A DNA stretch of 64,000 nucleotides from Dioscorea cayenensis subsp. rotundata (taxonomy: Eukaryota > Streptophyta > Magnoliopsida > Dioscoreales > Dioscoreaceae), in assembly GCF_009730915.1 (NCBI RefSeq), contig NC_052488.1, positions 23,845,868 to 23,909,867 of the forward strand, in the 5' to 3' direction. The position numbers and the translations under genes were made by a program. This document shows positions 22,952 through 36,307 of the stretch, in pieces (position 1 is the first letter of the stretch; each line of letters opens with the position of its first letter). The notes under the pieces are model-generated. The model did no database searches and had not been told where the DNA came from. It worked only from the letters and a program-made list of their open reading frames with translations.

Positions 22952-23712
22952 GATCGGTAAATCAGTGACTCATCCATTTTATCTTCACTGCAGAATTAAA
23001 ATATATATATATATATATATATTGATTACATTTGTTTACTCCCATCTGATTTTTATTCCACGTACGTTAAGCCACTCTCTCAGCTTCTTGTACTCTTCCT
23101 TCCCACGTCAAAGAACTTTTTTTTATCTCCATTACAGAGCGATCGAGCACAACATATACATCATCAGGCATCACCAAATTAGAGTATGAAAACTGATCTG
23201 CTCTATCTTCAAAGGCGCTGCTAAAGCCTAATAAATTAATGGCTTAACAAGGAAGAGAGTAACCTGTATCCTGAGGGTTAGATTTGCGTAAGCCAAACCC
23301 TACCCGGCCTAAACCTCAGGATGCAGATTATCCATTCCCACGCCAATTTCTTCATTCATGGATGCATGGAAATAAATAAATAAATAAATAAATAATAAAA
23401 AAAATAAGGAATTAGAAAGATAAACATTTATCCATAAGGGGATATTTGGTGCTCCAAAAGAGAGGTTTTTATAGTGTGTAATGGTCTGGTGGCGATTGGA
23501 AGGTTGGGCGTTGGATAAAGTGAAGGCGATGCTTGTCCAGATCGACCATTGCTATCCAGGTGGCCTTGGAAGTAAAGGTTTCTTGCCTTTATCTTCATCA
23601 CCTAGACGATGCACACACACTATCGATGAAATTGTCTTTTGGCTTCTCACTCTTTGTCTCTTTCTCTTGGAGTAATTGTTACAGTCCTTGTATCACTGGA
23701 TCTAACAGAGAT
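22952..23712. other. Spacer with a short imperfect hairpin
   Basis: It contains (AT)n at 22999-23021 and an imperfect stem: 'ctgtatcctgagggttag' (23262-23279) against 'taaacctcaggatgcag' (23308-23324). Also (AATA)n at 23370-23393. No gene was supported. Confidence 0.4.
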
Positions 23713-24065
23713 AACTAAATAAAAGTGGATAAACCATGATTTATTAGAAAAGAAAGAAATTAATGTGAACAACAAGTCTAAAAAGAAAAATTAAAAGTAC
23801 TCACAAATCATAACCCGAAGAAAAAGAAAAAAAAGTAGAAAGAAAGCGAGAGAAACGAAAAACAAGTTCGGACCAAAGTAAGTCAACCATCGTGAGACAC
23901 AGTGCGCGTCCAAAGAACAACGAGAGCGGATTACTCCTGACTAGAGGTATGCACGGAATCCCCAGCGGGATCGGTTGATCTAGAGCTTAGGAAATTAAGG
24001 GATCTTTTAATCCTCTGAACAGCATCTGAGGATTCCTGCTGATGGGCCTCCGCGTCTTTTTTAAA
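23713..24065 (-). mobile_element. LINE 3' end fragment, inverted
   Basis: The inverted tail motif 'aaaagtggataaaccatgat' (23721-23740) is followed by A/G-rich then balanced sequence up to 'cctccgcgtctttttt' (24046-24061), the mirror image of the LINE end at 22590-22951. Confidence 0.45.
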
Positions 24066-24171
24066 ACAGAGATAACTTGAAGACATGCACTAGTTGCTCA
24101 ACAATGTTCAGAGAAGCAGAAATATTTATTTTATTAATTAATTGTTAAGGACGGCGCTTCACGCCTTGTCA

Positions 24172-24206
<35 letters not shown>

Positions 24207-24858
24207 ATTGTTTAGAAATGTAAACAGAACAGTAACCCTTTTTTTCTCTCTTTTTATTTTTTTACCTAGTTTACTTTTAATCTCAAATAGGTATCACCGT
24301 CAGCCCTGCTAGGGAATGTACTCTGGATGTTCTAAGGAAGCCCAAGCATGACGTTTATTGTTTTTTGATAAATAGGCAAAATATAATAATAATAATAATA
24401 ATAATCAAGGAATATTTGAAATAAAGTTTAGGAATCACAAAAGATAAATATAAAAGAATCTTGAAAACAGAGTCAGTGGCTGTGTTTATGCATCCATTTG
24501 AACACAAAGAATCTCTACTTTGAGTCTTTGTCTTACCACATTCTTCGTAAACTTTCCGTCCTTCAAAGCTCTTTACTTTTCATGAATTCCCCACCAAAAA
24601 AATGGCCTTTAAAGATGCTTCTCTTGCTCAGCTCACCATGTACAATTTCAAGCTCTTGTCCATCAAAGCTTCTTTCTCTTTGGAATCAGTACACTGTAAT
24701 CCTTCTATTTCTATATGGTTTCTTATTAAGGCAGGGGCAGCCGGGCAGGGTACTTTTTCTGTGCGAACTTGTGATGATACACGCGAAGGAATTGACTTTA
24801 ATGTTTACTCTGTTTTTTTACTGTTTCAGCTTGTTTTTATTATTTATATCCACAGTCA
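24066..24858. other. Upstream region of the DA1-related gene
   Basis: It has a compound (AT)n(GT)n run at 24169-24206 and (AAT)n at 24384-24403. The stretch from about 24500 may hold a 5' untranslated exon: the text 'cacag' just before 24853 is an acceptor-like site. No other gene was seen. Confidence 0.35.
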
Positions 24859-27258
24859 ATGGCTCCATCAAGGAATGCCAGAAGATGTGCCTTCATGAGG
24901 TTGCTCCAAATGTTTTGTGGAAGATCACCTTGTTGTTCATCAAGAAGGCAGCATCCACCAATGAGTGCTGACAACAAGATGTCTGGCAAAAGACCACAAA
25001 GATCAGTGGTGCATGCATATATAAATATACTTTCTTTTCTTAATTTTTTCTTTTGAAATATTGTGTGTATAAAGTCATTAATAATCTGCAGGATGATCAA
25101 GCCAAAGCTGAGAATGAGGAGTTAGATCATGCAATTGCACTGTCACTTGCAGAAGATGACAAACGATCAAATGGTGCAAAACGATTTGATGGCAGTTATA
25201 AGCCAGAGCATGAATTCTTTCAATTAAATTATAAGCTCTTAAATCATAACTATTTGGAATCACTCAGGGTTTAAAGATCATGGAGGTGATAGTGATGAAG
25301 ACCTTGCTAAAGCTATTCAAGAAAGCTTGAACATGTCCTCCTCATGCCATCCGGACAATACCGTCCAATTTTTACCCAGAGGAGATAGGTTTGCCCATTT
25401 TTTTAAAAATCTAAATCAGTAAAATTGTTTGGAATAATGTATAAAACTGATAATATATATGCAGAGTTTGTGGAGGTTGTAATCGCCAGATAGGTTATGG
25501 ATATTACCTGAGCTGCAAGGGGATCTATTGGCATGCCCATTGCTTTCGTTGCCATGCTTGTGGTCAGCCTATCCAGGGCACACAGGTGCATCACTTCATT
25601 ATGTCTTCATAGGAAACAGTTTTTATTTTATTTTATTTTTTTTTAATAAAGTGGATGAACAGTGCTATTTCATAGGCATTTAAAATCTTATAAAAAAAAA
25701 TTTTCCCTTGCATGGAATGCTTCTCAGTTTTATTTATCAGGAAGGGCCCCATATCACACGTCATGCTACAAAGAGGCACACCACCCAAAGTGTGATGTCT
25801 GCCATGAATTTGTAAGGACCTTTTTGTATGCAGAGTTGCTCTGCTCTTTGAGCAATGAGAAATTATGATTTTATTTTGTTCTGTTTGTAGATCCCAACAT
25901 GCAGAGCTGGCTTGATAGAGTACAAACTTCATCCATATTGGAAACAAAAATATTGTCTCTCTCATGAGCATGATAACACACTTCGCTGCTGTAGTTGTGA
26001 ACGTATGGAGGTACGAACATGTTCTTGTACGTCCAATTTTTTATTTTATTTTAAAGTGGATGTCTTAATTCTTGAGCTTTTTCCTTTTCTCTGTTTTTTT
26101 TTTGGCCATATTTAAGTCATCCAAAGTAAAGTGTGTCTCATTGGAAGATGGACGTAGTCTTTGCTTAGATTGCTTAAATACAGCTATCCTGGATACCGAC
26201 GACTGCCAACATCTTTATCACTCCATAAGAGATTTTTATGAAGGAATGCATATGAAGATTGATCAACAAATACCCATGCTTTTGGTTGAGAGGCAAGCAC
26301 TTAATGAAGCCATTGAGGGAGAAAAAGAGGTGGAGTTTCATATAAAAATTTCCATATGATCAAATGTTAATTTGGAATTGTATCTCTGTCACTCTGTTCA
26401 AAAGATGTTCTGTTCTCAGGGTAATCACAGGATACCAGAGACAAGAGGGCTGTGTTTATCTGAAGAGCAAACTGTCAGCAATGTAAGAGAATTTTCTCTA
26501 ACTCCACTTATATTTCTCCATTGCATTATGCAATCCTTGAGCAGAATGAAGACGTATCTTCATCTGTCAACCAGATAATCAAAAGGCCAAGAATGTATAG
26601 AAATCAAATTCTAGGCGCAACTAAGCAACCTCAGAAATTGATTCGCATATGTGAAGTCACAGCCATACTAGCTCTATATGGTCTCCCAAGGTTTTATGAA
26701 CCTTAATTTTCTTCAGTTTCTGCCAACAATATTTCATCCTGATTAAACTAGATTCATGCCCGTTCTGCAGGCTATTAACTGGTGCTATTCTTGCTCATGA
26801 ATTGATGCATGCTTGGTTACGTCTTAAAGGTAGCAGCATGCCATAGACACTGCTTCATAATGAACTCTGTTTCTCTCTACAAAACGCTAATAATAATAAT
26901 AATAATAATTTTATGAAAATAAGGTTACCGTGATCTGAGTCCTGAGGTGGAGGAAGGCATTTGTCAGGTACTCTCCCACATGTGGCTTGAGTCCGAGGTT
27001 ATGCTTACAGGAGCAAGAAGCACTCCAGCCTTGGACTTTGCTTCTTCGTCTTCATCTTCATCATCACCATCATGGAAAAAAACAAAAGGACAGTCTGATA
27101 CTGAGAAAGAACTTGGCAAGTTTTTCTTGCATCAAATAGCTAATGATGTTTCATCTGCTTATGGAGAAGGCTTCAGGGCAGCTAATAAAGCTGTTAATAA
27201 ACACGGGCTGCGCAAGACCCTGGATCATATTCGCTTAACAGGAACTCTCCCCATTTGA
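24859..27258 (+). CDS. DAR2-like: DA1-related LIM/peptidase protein (DAR2-like), 11 exons
   Basis: Ubiquitin-activated peptidase of the DA1 family, which restricts cell proliferation and organ size. I read exons 24859-25005, 25092-25173, 25277-25388, 25465-25585, 25728-25811, 25891-26010, 26117-26329, 26420-26482, 26545-26690, 26771-26829 and 26924-27258. All junctions are GT-AG and in frame, giving 493 residues (family about 530). Two ubiquitin-interacting motifs lie at about 55-72 (ELDHAIALSLAEDD) and 84-95 (EDLAKAIQESLN). A LIM domain starts at Cys116 (CGGC...WHAHCFRCHACG), followed by a second Cys/His module (HPKCDVCHEF, KYCLSHEHD, RCCSCERME). The peptidase signature HELMH is at 372-376, within LLTGAILAHELMHAWLRLKG, and the end reads TLDHIRLTGTLPI. 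Its wording is closest to Arabidopsis DAR2. The N-terminus is short; Met13 is a possible alternative start. An (AAT)n run lies just before the last acceptor. Confidence 0.92.
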
Positions 27259-28112
27259 CGGAGCAATAGCATTGAACTATCGTGGGAAAACTCTACAACA
27301 TGTAATACGGAATATAGTGAATTCAGAGAGCATTGTATTTGTGCCAATAAAAATGAAGGCAAAATATTGTATGAAAATGTAACACATTTCAATCCCAAGT
27401 TTATATCTGTCTGGTAAAGAATTAAAGTTAATCAGCATCCAGACAAGCAACCTATTCCCAAGTTTCGAAATCTTCCACTGATGAAGAGAAACATACGATT
27501 TCACAAGTAACACTTTTCTAGTTACAAGTGTGAACCAAGGACAAAGCAGCAATTCAACATGGACTCATGCATGAGGCTACTACTGGAGGTTTATTCATAT
27601 TTAGATACAAGCACAAAGCACAAGCACAATAATACTAGCTTTCTCCACTTCTTCAGCTGAAAGCTTTCTGCATCCTGTTTGATAGAGGATCTGAATAGTG
27701 TGACATTGAGTGTAAAAATACAACAGGCCACCCAATACTTATGCTAGAATCTCCAACTAGTGAAAAGGTCCCAGTGTGACATGCTCGAGCTCAGAAAATG
27801 AACCGCAACACCTTACTCTTGCCCAGGAGTTCATATGTGAACTTTTTGAAGGATCACTGAAGCCTAGTATGTGAAGACCAAGCACAAATTCCTTTCTTAG
27901 TGGATAAACAGCTTCATAAGCTGTTTCTTTAAGAACAAAATCTGCAAAAATCAATATTTCCCAGGATATCTCCAGTCTTGGCTGCCTTCCAAAGAAGTGA
28001 TACAAATTGAAAGATCAATCTTTTGTCTATGGTGTTATTCGGCATTTGCCTCTCGCATATTCTCAGTCATTTCCACACGATAAAAAAAACAGATTATTCA
28101 CACTGTTGCACT
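27259..28112. other. Convergent 3' region between the DA1-related and BELL genes
   Basis: Holds the 3' untranslated regions of two genes that point toward each other. No further gene was seen. Confidence 0.5.
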
Positions 28113-31100
28113 TTATCCATCAAAACCACGAACCAAATGCCCGTCCATGCCCCTTGCATATTGCCGATCTTGTGTTTCCATTGTACCCATACAATAAGAA
28201 TCATTGAACTCGAGGCCATAACCGTGAACAGCATTTAAGTGGAGAGGCTCAGCCAAGCAGACTCCATTACTCTGGCGAAGGCCCAATGTAAGAGTAACAC
28301 CACCATTTCCTCCACTAGAACCAACTCCAACACCGACATCATGATGGCTAGATAGATCATGGCTTCCAAACCCAAACGGATGTTCATTGTGGGTTGGTAT
28401 CTGACAGATCTCATTGCGGAACTGCTTTACTGGCATACAATGATTTTTCCATTCCCTAGTGTTAGCAGTCGGTTGATTTTCAGAGTTTATTGCAGTGAAC
28501 TCCGATTGTAACTGAGGTTGCTCACTGAAATTAAAGTTTTTATCAAATGAAGGAACTTTATTTGACTGCCTCATTTCAAGAGAATGTATTTCTTCCACCA
28601 TAGGTTTCCAAAGCCTCACTCTTGCATTGATAAACCAATTTGAAACCTGTATTGAACAATGTCGCCATATAATATTTACCTTATCAGTTACAAGTATTGC
28701 ATTTACAACTTACAAGATAAAGCATCATGTAATCCAACAGCAAAGAGAGTCACGTTAGAAACAAGCAACATCATAAATAAAGTGATTGTGCATTACAAAA
28801 TATTATGTTAAATTTAAAAAAGAAACAGATTTCAAAAAAGTACATCAAAAGCAAGGATGGTGGCAAAGAAAAACTCCTTCCCACTGATTTATTTTTTCCC
28901 TGGTGATATTTCAGTATTGTTGCAAAACTTTTAATTACAGTAGTCTTTAAAGATGTAGCATGAGTTCCCATTCATAGACAATGTTGTTTTTTATGTTATT
29001 TGAAAGTTTGAATCACACATTCTATTTTCGGCAACAAATCTTATCTCCAAACATGGGGCTAACTGAACATGTAACATTGTAATGGCTGCCACAAAAGTGA
29101 AATCTACAGTTTTTTTTAAAAAAATAAAAATATGCTGTATATTATAGAAATCTACCGAAAACAAAAAAAAAAGGCTAAAGGCCAAAGTTAAGCACCATGA
29201 TGATAGGCAGATATAACTATAAGATAAAGACTAGCATGTAAATGATGCACATACCTGGTTTCTAGATAGACCTGTTTGTTTAGCCAACATCTGCTTATCA
29301 ATGTCAGTAGGATACCTGAAAAAAGAAATCAAAAACAAATGAAATCATTAATGAAGACACATAAAAACACAAAGCAAACAATGCTATTGTACTTGAAAAA
29401 AAGTCCATATATCATCCAAGATATTCAGAGTAACAGCATTGATCACTGTACATGCTTAATGCTTACGTAGTTAAGATACAGAGAAACAATTTAGTGCAAT
29501 ATCACTTCAAGCAAACAACTCACGGATGTAAAAAATGTTCGAATAGCCATTTCCGAAGCACTGCAACTGCTCTCTCAGGAAGTCCTCGCTGAGGTCTCCA
29601 TACAGGTTGCTGTTTAAAAGCAGCATTGTTTGCTGCTCTTGGTCCACAGGCAGCACAATTTGTCATCCTGAAGCTAGGAACCGCCTCTTTATTGATGACT
29701 TCCTTTCCAAATGCTTTATTTGTCAAATCAAGTAAGTGACCAGATATCAAATTTGCCAGGCACTTGAATTGCTTTGACATTGTCTGCAGAGCCATTGATA
29801 CATATGGAGCAGCACTACTCAAGCCAGCAACAGATTCAAAAGCCTGGATAACTGCCTGTGCTTGTTGATAATAATGCGTGTACCCCTTACAGACCTACAA
29901 GATGTCAAAGGAAATCAAGTATTGGAAAAAACCAAAAAGGGCAACAGAAGGGACGAAAACATTTTACATTGACTGGTATTCAAGATTTCATCAAGTAGAT
30001 GGATAAAGAGTGGTATATAATTTCAAGAACAGATGAATAATCAAAAGAAGTATCCAGCTAGATCTGCCAGCTCATCTAGTGCATCATAATTAAAATTAAA
30101 TATAATTATCATGCCACAAACCTTGTCAAATTGGCATTCTGAAATTTATTAAATGTAAAAAAGAGCAGGTCTAGCAAATAAAGTATGCGGAAAAAAAAAA
30201 TTTAAAGAAGAACAGCAGAACAAATATGCAAGAAATGCATGCATATGCTTTAAGAAGTTATTCGATTGCAGATATAATTTTGATTGAGCAGCAATTACAA
30301 AATACCTCAACATGGAAACGAGTGAGCGTCATAAAGACAAACTAAAGATGCACTAGAAAGTAGAACCAGGTCATGTAAAACAGGCAATTCATTAATATGT
30401 CATAGCATTACATAGACTGATGTTTCTGGCAATGTTTAAAAGTGAATTGAAAGTTTCAAATGGCATCGCTGTACAAAAACATATGAGGATGAATACATGT
30501 TCAAAATGAAAACTTTATAATCTCTGAACCGTTTGACAAAAGAAAAACAGAAATCTTTTCAAACTTTGATATACAAGCTTTTAAAAAAAGAAACACTTAC
30601 AGTAATTAAATCATAATTCTAAATTTAATCATGAATCGAAGAGAGCAAGTAAAAACGGGTATGTACAAATAAGAGAGAAATTTAAAAAAAAAGTTAAATA
30701 AGGTGTGGAAAAAAGTTTATTCTCCAAATCCGAAACACCTGTAACTGGCCCATTCGCAAATTTCTTTGCAACTTTAATATAACGTCCTCTCGCCCAATTC
30801 TAGAGTGAATGGAATTATTTTAAGTATTAATTCTCTTCCTTTCAACTATCATAATATTACATGCAGCTCTTTATTCCTATAGGTAGAATATTTACAGAAG
30901 CTAACACCACGCCAATGTAAGGTAGATGAATAATAAAAGTCAAAAAGGCCAACATGTTATGTGAGGAGGGCAGCTACTCGTCTAAGAAACTACATATGAA
31001 TTTACTTTTTGAGCTCAAAGTGAAGTACTGTTGCTCAGACCTTGAAGTAAAAAATAGTACAACAATTTCATATTGATTCTAAAGCTTATAGCAGAAAAAT

Positions 31101-32260
31101 GACAATCATCCCATCTTGATGAACAATCAAAAGAAACCATTTCTTTGTCTTCAAATCAGAAATATCTCTCTCAAAGTAGACACACTGAGAAAAGTCCCAT
31201 GATTGTATGAAACACATAACTTCTTTTGAGCAAAAGAAAAGAATAGACAAGAACCACCACAGAAACACTACACCAACACTAAGAAACACTATAAGAAAGC
31301 AAGCCGGTAAATATGAATACAGGCACATCAAAGTCAATATGGTGCCTTTGTGATTAAGAAGTAATGAGCATCCATGAGATGGACACTGGGCCATTATCTC
31401 CTGGAGAAATAACGTCTGCTTGTCAAGCCTTGTCCGACATCATTGACATGAAAGAACGTACGAATTTAATAATATATATTTGCATCAAAACTTTAAGTGC
31501 AGGTGAGCTTGTGATCCAAAAGGCAGATTTAATAAAATAAATCAAAGATGAAGAAAAGAAATTGAATTTCAATTTTCAGATTCTAGAATGAAAACCTCAT
31601 CAAGCATGGAGACAAGCTTGGTCCTCTTCCACTGCTGTTCCTTCCCCATCGAGGAGTCATCCAACATCTTCCCACATTCAGTCACGTCCTTAAACCCCAG
31701 CAAATCATCCTGAATGGAACCGGAACTCTGAATCGCCGGCAGAACGACCGACGTCACAAGTTTCTCGGAGAAGTTGGCAAGCGGGTTCTAAGAACCTGGA
31801 TCCGCTGAGAACCGCGGCGTAGCCGGTGAAAGGGCGAGAAGGGCCATGGTCGAGCACGGGGGCACGGGGAAGGGCGGGGATTAGTGGGGACACTGTGATG
31901 GGGGTTGTGCTGCGGTGGGTGAAGTGGGTCGGCAATGAATCGGGAGAAGTAAGAACAAGAGGTTGAGGCGCCATGGATGTTGGGGAAGAGAAAGGATGGA
32001 CTGGGATCTTGGATGACCACCAAGGACGATGAAGTAGAGGCTTGCGGGGGATCATAGCTTTGAAATCGGAGTTTCTCTCGCCGACTTTGTTGTGGCACGT
32101 GGTACACGTGCTGCTGCTGCTGGTGGTGTTGTTGGTGTTGTTGTTGTTGTTGTTGCTGTTGTTGGTGTTGGTGGTGCCGGTGATGCTGGTTTAGAAGAAG
32201 AAGCCGATGGTCTCTGATGCGTGCATCATCTTCGTATCCTCCGACTTCAGTAGACATCAT
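28113..32260 (-). CDS. BELL-type TALE homeodomain transcription factor
   Basis: Nuclear transcription factor that pairs with KNOX proteins to control meristems and organ patterning. Exons on the minus strand: 32260-31596, 29894-29524, 29315-29255 and 28646-28113, with GT-AG introns (first intron about 1.7 kb). Domains in order: a His/Gln-rich N-terminus; [14 protein letters not shown]; the SKY-like box [19 protein letters not shown]; the BELL domain ([11 protein letters not shown] then [20 protein letters not shown]); and a TALE homeodomain with the PYP loop insertion ([28 protein letters not shown]). A ZIBEL-like TLTLGLRQ lies near the end. The 61-base third exon is typical of BELL genes. 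Exon 1 is not one open frame: two apparent single-base gains are needed, one between about 31830 and 31985 (a candidate is the G run at 31982-31985, CCCC in sense) and one near 31736-31746. With both allowed for, the product is about 542 residues, a normal length. The rest is fully conserved, so sequence error is likelier than decay. Confidence 0.85.
29895..31595 (-). other. First intron of the BELL gene
   Basis: About 1.7 kb, donor GAG|gttttc and acceptor tgtag|GTC. A long first intron at this point in the BELL domain is common in the family. No gene or mobile element was recognised inside. Confidence 0.6.
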
Positions 32261-33974
32261 TTGTTTTTGTTGGAAACAACTCGGTCTTCTTCAAAGGCTC
32301 GCGTCACTCTTCTTCTCTGCTTCTCTGTCAAGTAGAAAGAGAGTAACAGTGAAAGTTAGTAGATCGTGTTCTACAGAGTGGAGAGATATATAGAGAGAGA
32401 GAGAGAGGATGAACAAGAATGTGACTGTGTGAAAAGTTATATTTAAGTCATAAGCTGACGTGGCGAAGTGGCATTTGTAGTTAGTGGTATTTAGAGTGGG
32501 GATTGCATTAGAGAAGTACGAGAAAGGGAGGAGAGGATGACTGGAGGGGAGAGAGTCAATTGAAGGTATGATTACAGGGTGTGATAACTGATTACGGTAC
32601 AAGAGACACAAGTGGGGGCAGTGTGGGACGCGTGTGGAGTGAAGAGGGGAGGAGAGGATCTGACCAAGGTTATGATGAATTATTGGACTCGAGAGGGTGA
32701 GAGGGAACGGAGTGACGTCGCACGGAAAGACAAGAGAGGGTACTGTTGGGGTTCGGCTTTTGGGATCTTTTGCTTGAGAGAACGCCCGGATTTCACGTCT
32801 CTCTGTTTTGCGAATTCCCAGACTTTGCCCACCTGATTGACTGTACGGTGGTCACTGTTTTTCTTTCTCGCAGACTGGGGAATGGATTAAATTAAATTTG
32901 CTTCTTTGTTAATAAATTAACTAATTAATTAATTAATTATGTTTAGACTCACTGCAGCGAACGCTCATCAGTAATCACCAGCCAGCCAACCAGCCAGGGC
33001 CATCCATGCCTTTCTCCATTATTTTAACCTTAACTTAGTTGTTGAGCATCAACGACTAGAAGCCAGGGAAAGCAAGGCCCACAGGGCAGCGCACTGAAGC
33101 TGGCCAATGACACTGTGGCCTGAGCTTATTGTCATGGAAACGATCGATCATTCGTGAGATTGAATACAATTCCTGATGAGGGCTGAATAATTGAAGTTTG
33201 ATTGATGTTTTGGTCTTTGCACTGTACAAAATTTGTCGCTATCTTACCCTGTATAGCAACAAGCAAGTGGAATGGATTCTTTCAAACCTGCTGGCCTTCT
33301 GGCTCAGTTCATCTGGATTTATATGCCATCAATCCTCTTCCAAATTCATCATGCATAGCATACTACCAAGTCCTTCTACTGACCTATTCATATAGGAGGG
33401 ACCAAGTGGCTGAAACTGCTGACGAAAAATCATGTCTGGTCGTTGTGCTTTCACAGTCATACAAACTGCTGCAAGGTTCTGAGTGTCACCACACAAACCC
33501 AAATACATGATAAGTTATTGAGCGATAAATTTACAATTGTACTTTTCTCGCGGTTTGACGGTGAATCCTTTCAATTTTATGCATGAATCAAGGGATTCCC
33601 AAGTATACATGTATGTGCGCGTTGTGTGTGAAATTGAACTCTCCAACATGCAAATTCGTCGGTGGAGAAAGAATTAACCTGCTACAGAATAAAGAGCAAG
33701 GGAGGCTGATAATGGACGACACTGGTGGGGTCGATCTCCAACTGGCACGTTGCATGTTCGAAAAGGCTCCACCTGGCAACACTCCTTCCCAATAAGACGA
33801 ACAAGGCCGCGCCCGCCTCTGACTGTTCCTCTTCCCGTCGCTATTCCTAACGCTCGAATGAATTCGAATACTCTTTAATTAGGTTTTAATACCTAATAAA
33901 AGAAACTTTTGTGGGCGCAATAAACACTATCCTTATCCTATCTTCTCTGTCGAGCTGCTGCCGGGGGAACTCCC
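32261..33974. other. Divergent promoter region of the BELL and oxidase genes
   Basis: Next to the BELL start it holds a (GA)n run (32391-32407), probably in the 5' leader, and a TATA-like 'ttaaatata' on the minus strand near 32442-32450. Short frames at 33198-33795 have no recognisable similarity and I do not call them genes. Confidence 0.4.
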
Positions 33975-35602
33975 ATGGCCGATGTGCATCTGCACTTACT
34001 CGTCATACTGACAGTACTGATAACCGTTAGAGCACGTGCGCAGCTTCCAGGCACGTGGGAGCTGCTACTAGAGAACGCTGGCATCGCCTCCATGCACACA
34101 GCCGTAACGCACGACGGCACCGTTGTCCTCCTTGACCGCACCGATATCGGGCCTTCCCAGTCTCAATCTCAGTTCCGGACATTGCCGCGTTGATCCCACC
34201 GACCGACTCCTCCCGCGCGGCGACTGCACCGCTCACTCCGCTCTCTTCGACCCGTCAACGAACACCCTCCGCCCACTTTCCATTATCACCGACACCTGGT
34301 GCTCCTCTGGCCAATTCCTCCACGATGGAACACTCATCCAAACAGGTGGCGACATGGACGGCTTCCGCCGCATCCGTTCCTTCTCTCCCTGCAACAACCA
34401 CCGTTGCGACTGGGTCGAGCTCAAGTCCCCATTGCTCTCCGCCGGCCGCTGGTACGCCACCAATCAGATCCTCCCCGACGGGACTATGATCATCGTTGGT
34501 GGCCGCGCTGCACCATCCGTCGAGTTCTACCCCGCAGTAGGCCGCCAACTACATCCTTTCCCCTTCCTCGCTGAGGCCGGCGACAGACAAATGGACAACC
34601 TTTACCCATTCGTCCACCTCCTCCCCGATGGCCACCTCTTCGTATTCGCCAACGCTCGTGCCGTCCTCTACAACCCGAGCACCGGCCAGGTCCTCTTCGA
34701 ATACCCCATCCTCGAGGGCGGGCCCCGCAACTACCCCTCCGCGGGGTCATCCGCCATGCTGGCGCTCGACCCGGCCGACGGATACACGAAAGCTGAGATC
34801 TTGGTGTGCGGTGGAGCCCAGTACGGCGCGTTCCTCCACCGGGACACGGATGCCCTTGCCGGCACAACATGCGGCCGGATAATAGCGACGGACCCAGACC
34901 CGGCCTGGGCCATGGAGGAGATGCCATTCCCGAGGATAATGGGCGACATGGTGATGCTTCCAACTGGGGATCTCCTCGTCATCAATGGCGCTCAAGCCGG
35001 TGCGCAAGGCTTCGAGATGGCTTCCAACCCGTGCCTCAACCCGGTTCTCTACCGGCCTAATGAACCAGCCGGTCTCCGATTCATGACACTGAACCCAGCC
35101 GCCGTTCCTCGAATGTACCATTCCACCGCTAATCTCTTGCCAGACGGGCGTGTTCTTGTGGCCGGGAGCAATCCGCACTATTTCTACAAGTTCAAAGCAG
35201 AGTTCCCAACAGAGCTCCGCTTAGAGGCGTTCTCTCCGGAGTATCTGTCATCAGACAGGGCCAACATACGACCGGCCATCGAAGCGGCGCCGGAAAAAGT
35301 GGGTTACGGGATGGATTTCGAGGTGGAAGTGGTGGTTTCGTTACCCAGTCGTCGGGGTGGTGGAATTGAACCTGGCCAGCGCGCCGTTCGCCACGCACTC
35401 GTTCTCGCAGGGGCAGAGGCTGGTGAGGCTAGCGGTGTCGCCGCCGGTGGAGGTGGCGGGTAATGATGGGGTTCATAGGTATCGGATCGGATGCAAAGCG
35501 CCGCCGCGCGGGGAGGTTGCACCGCCCGGTTACTACATGGCGTTTGCGGTCAACCTAGGTGTGCCCAGCGTGGCGAGATGGGTCCAGTTGGCATCAATAT
35601 GA
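33975..35602 (+). CDS. Galactose/glyoxal-oxidase-like secreted copper-radical enzyme
   Basis: Secreted oxidase of the plant glyoxal oxidase / galactose oxidase-like family, which oxidises aldehydes or sugar alcohol groups to release hydrogen peroxide in the cell wall. It has one exon, a signal peptide at residues 1-22 and a mature start QLPGTWELL. The active-site residues known from galactose oxidase are present: Cys109 (WCSSGQF), Tyr253 (RNYPSAGSS), Tyr381-His382 (MYHSTANLLPDGRVLVAGSNPH) and His474 (FATHSFSQGQR). The end reads PPGYYMAFAVN and PSVARWVQL. The gene uses three frames: one surplus C in CCC at 34156-34158 (after DIGPS) and one in CCC at 35344-35346 (after VVSL). Allowing for both gives about 541 residues, the family length, with every conserved block intact. 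Both sites read CCCAGT. I favour sequence error; recent inactivation is the alternative. It is rich in G/C for this window. Confidence 0.85.
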
Positions 35603-36307
35603 CAATATCATCATAGAACAAGACCTGTCCCACTGAAAAAGTGAAAATAGAAAGACACCCTTCTTTTACTTGATAAATCACTTTTAAGGCATGATCTCTA
35701 CCTCATTTAAGGAGTAAATAAATTCATTTTCTTTAGTTCAGAAAAGCAATCGTAAAGTTAAGGCAGTGTGATTGTTCTTGCTTGCTTTTGGAGCGTGGCT
35801 CCGACCATGTGCAAGAGAATTGATTCGTGTTTATAGTGGGTTGTATGAGGTGGACGCCATTTGACATGCAACCCCGCACGACAAAGCGAAATAATTGTTA
35901 ATCGTAAAGGGAGTTCCTGGCTTTTGCATCTTAATTATCTTTGTTTATTAGTAGTTATATTGTATATTGATGTCTCTTCATTCAAATATATATACCAGAT
36001 ATAAACATTAATTTGTTCTTTCCTTCCCGATATGCAGAGTATCTGCGGAATCATTTGATTGAATGTGTGAAGTCATCAATTCACCAGAACAACAATGTTA
36101 AAAGCAACGCATGCCACCGAAAGGAGAGGAGTACCTCGAGTCTTTTTACTTTTATGAAAGTTTTCTGTGCCCGCACTTGTCAATACAATGAAATTTCCGT
36201 CTTGCAATCAAATCATAGATTCAATGATGACGACCTAGTTCCACACTGATGTTAGCCATCCAGTGCCACAAAATGACTTTTCATCCTGGCAACCAAATTA
36301 AATATTG
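35603..36307. other. Convergent 3' region between the oxidase and Rab genes
   Basis: Presumably the two 3' untranslated regions. A short frame at 36013-36249 has no recognisable similarity. Confidence 0.45.

Noticed and set aside
24360-24403. (AAT)n and other simple repeats as replication or matrix-attachment sites
   Set aside because: No specific motif supports this; simple repeats of this kind are ordinary in plant DNA.
24498-24971. 157-codon frame upstream of the DA1-related gene
   Set aside because: It overlaps exon 1 of the DA1-related gene in another frame and has only hydrophobic low-complexity sequence.
31086-31394. 102-codon frame in the BELL first intron
   Set aside because: Hydrophobic low-complexity translation with no recognisable domain; it lies within an intron on the same strand.
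32100-32170. CAA/CAC repeat in BELL exon 1 as a microsatellite error
   Set aside because: It encodes a Gln/His run in frame, common in BELL N-termini, and the frame holds on both sides.
33198-33795. Short frames between the BELL and oxidase genes
   Set aside because: No similarity, no clear splice structure and no codon pattern that sets them apart.
34233-35178. Several long antisense and out-of-frame open frames across the oxidase gene
   Set aside because: GC-rich coding DNA leaves few stops in other frames; the sense frames carry all oxidase motifs.
36013-36249. 78-codon frame between the oxidase and Rab genes
   Set aside because: It lies in a convergent 3' region and has no recognisable similarity.
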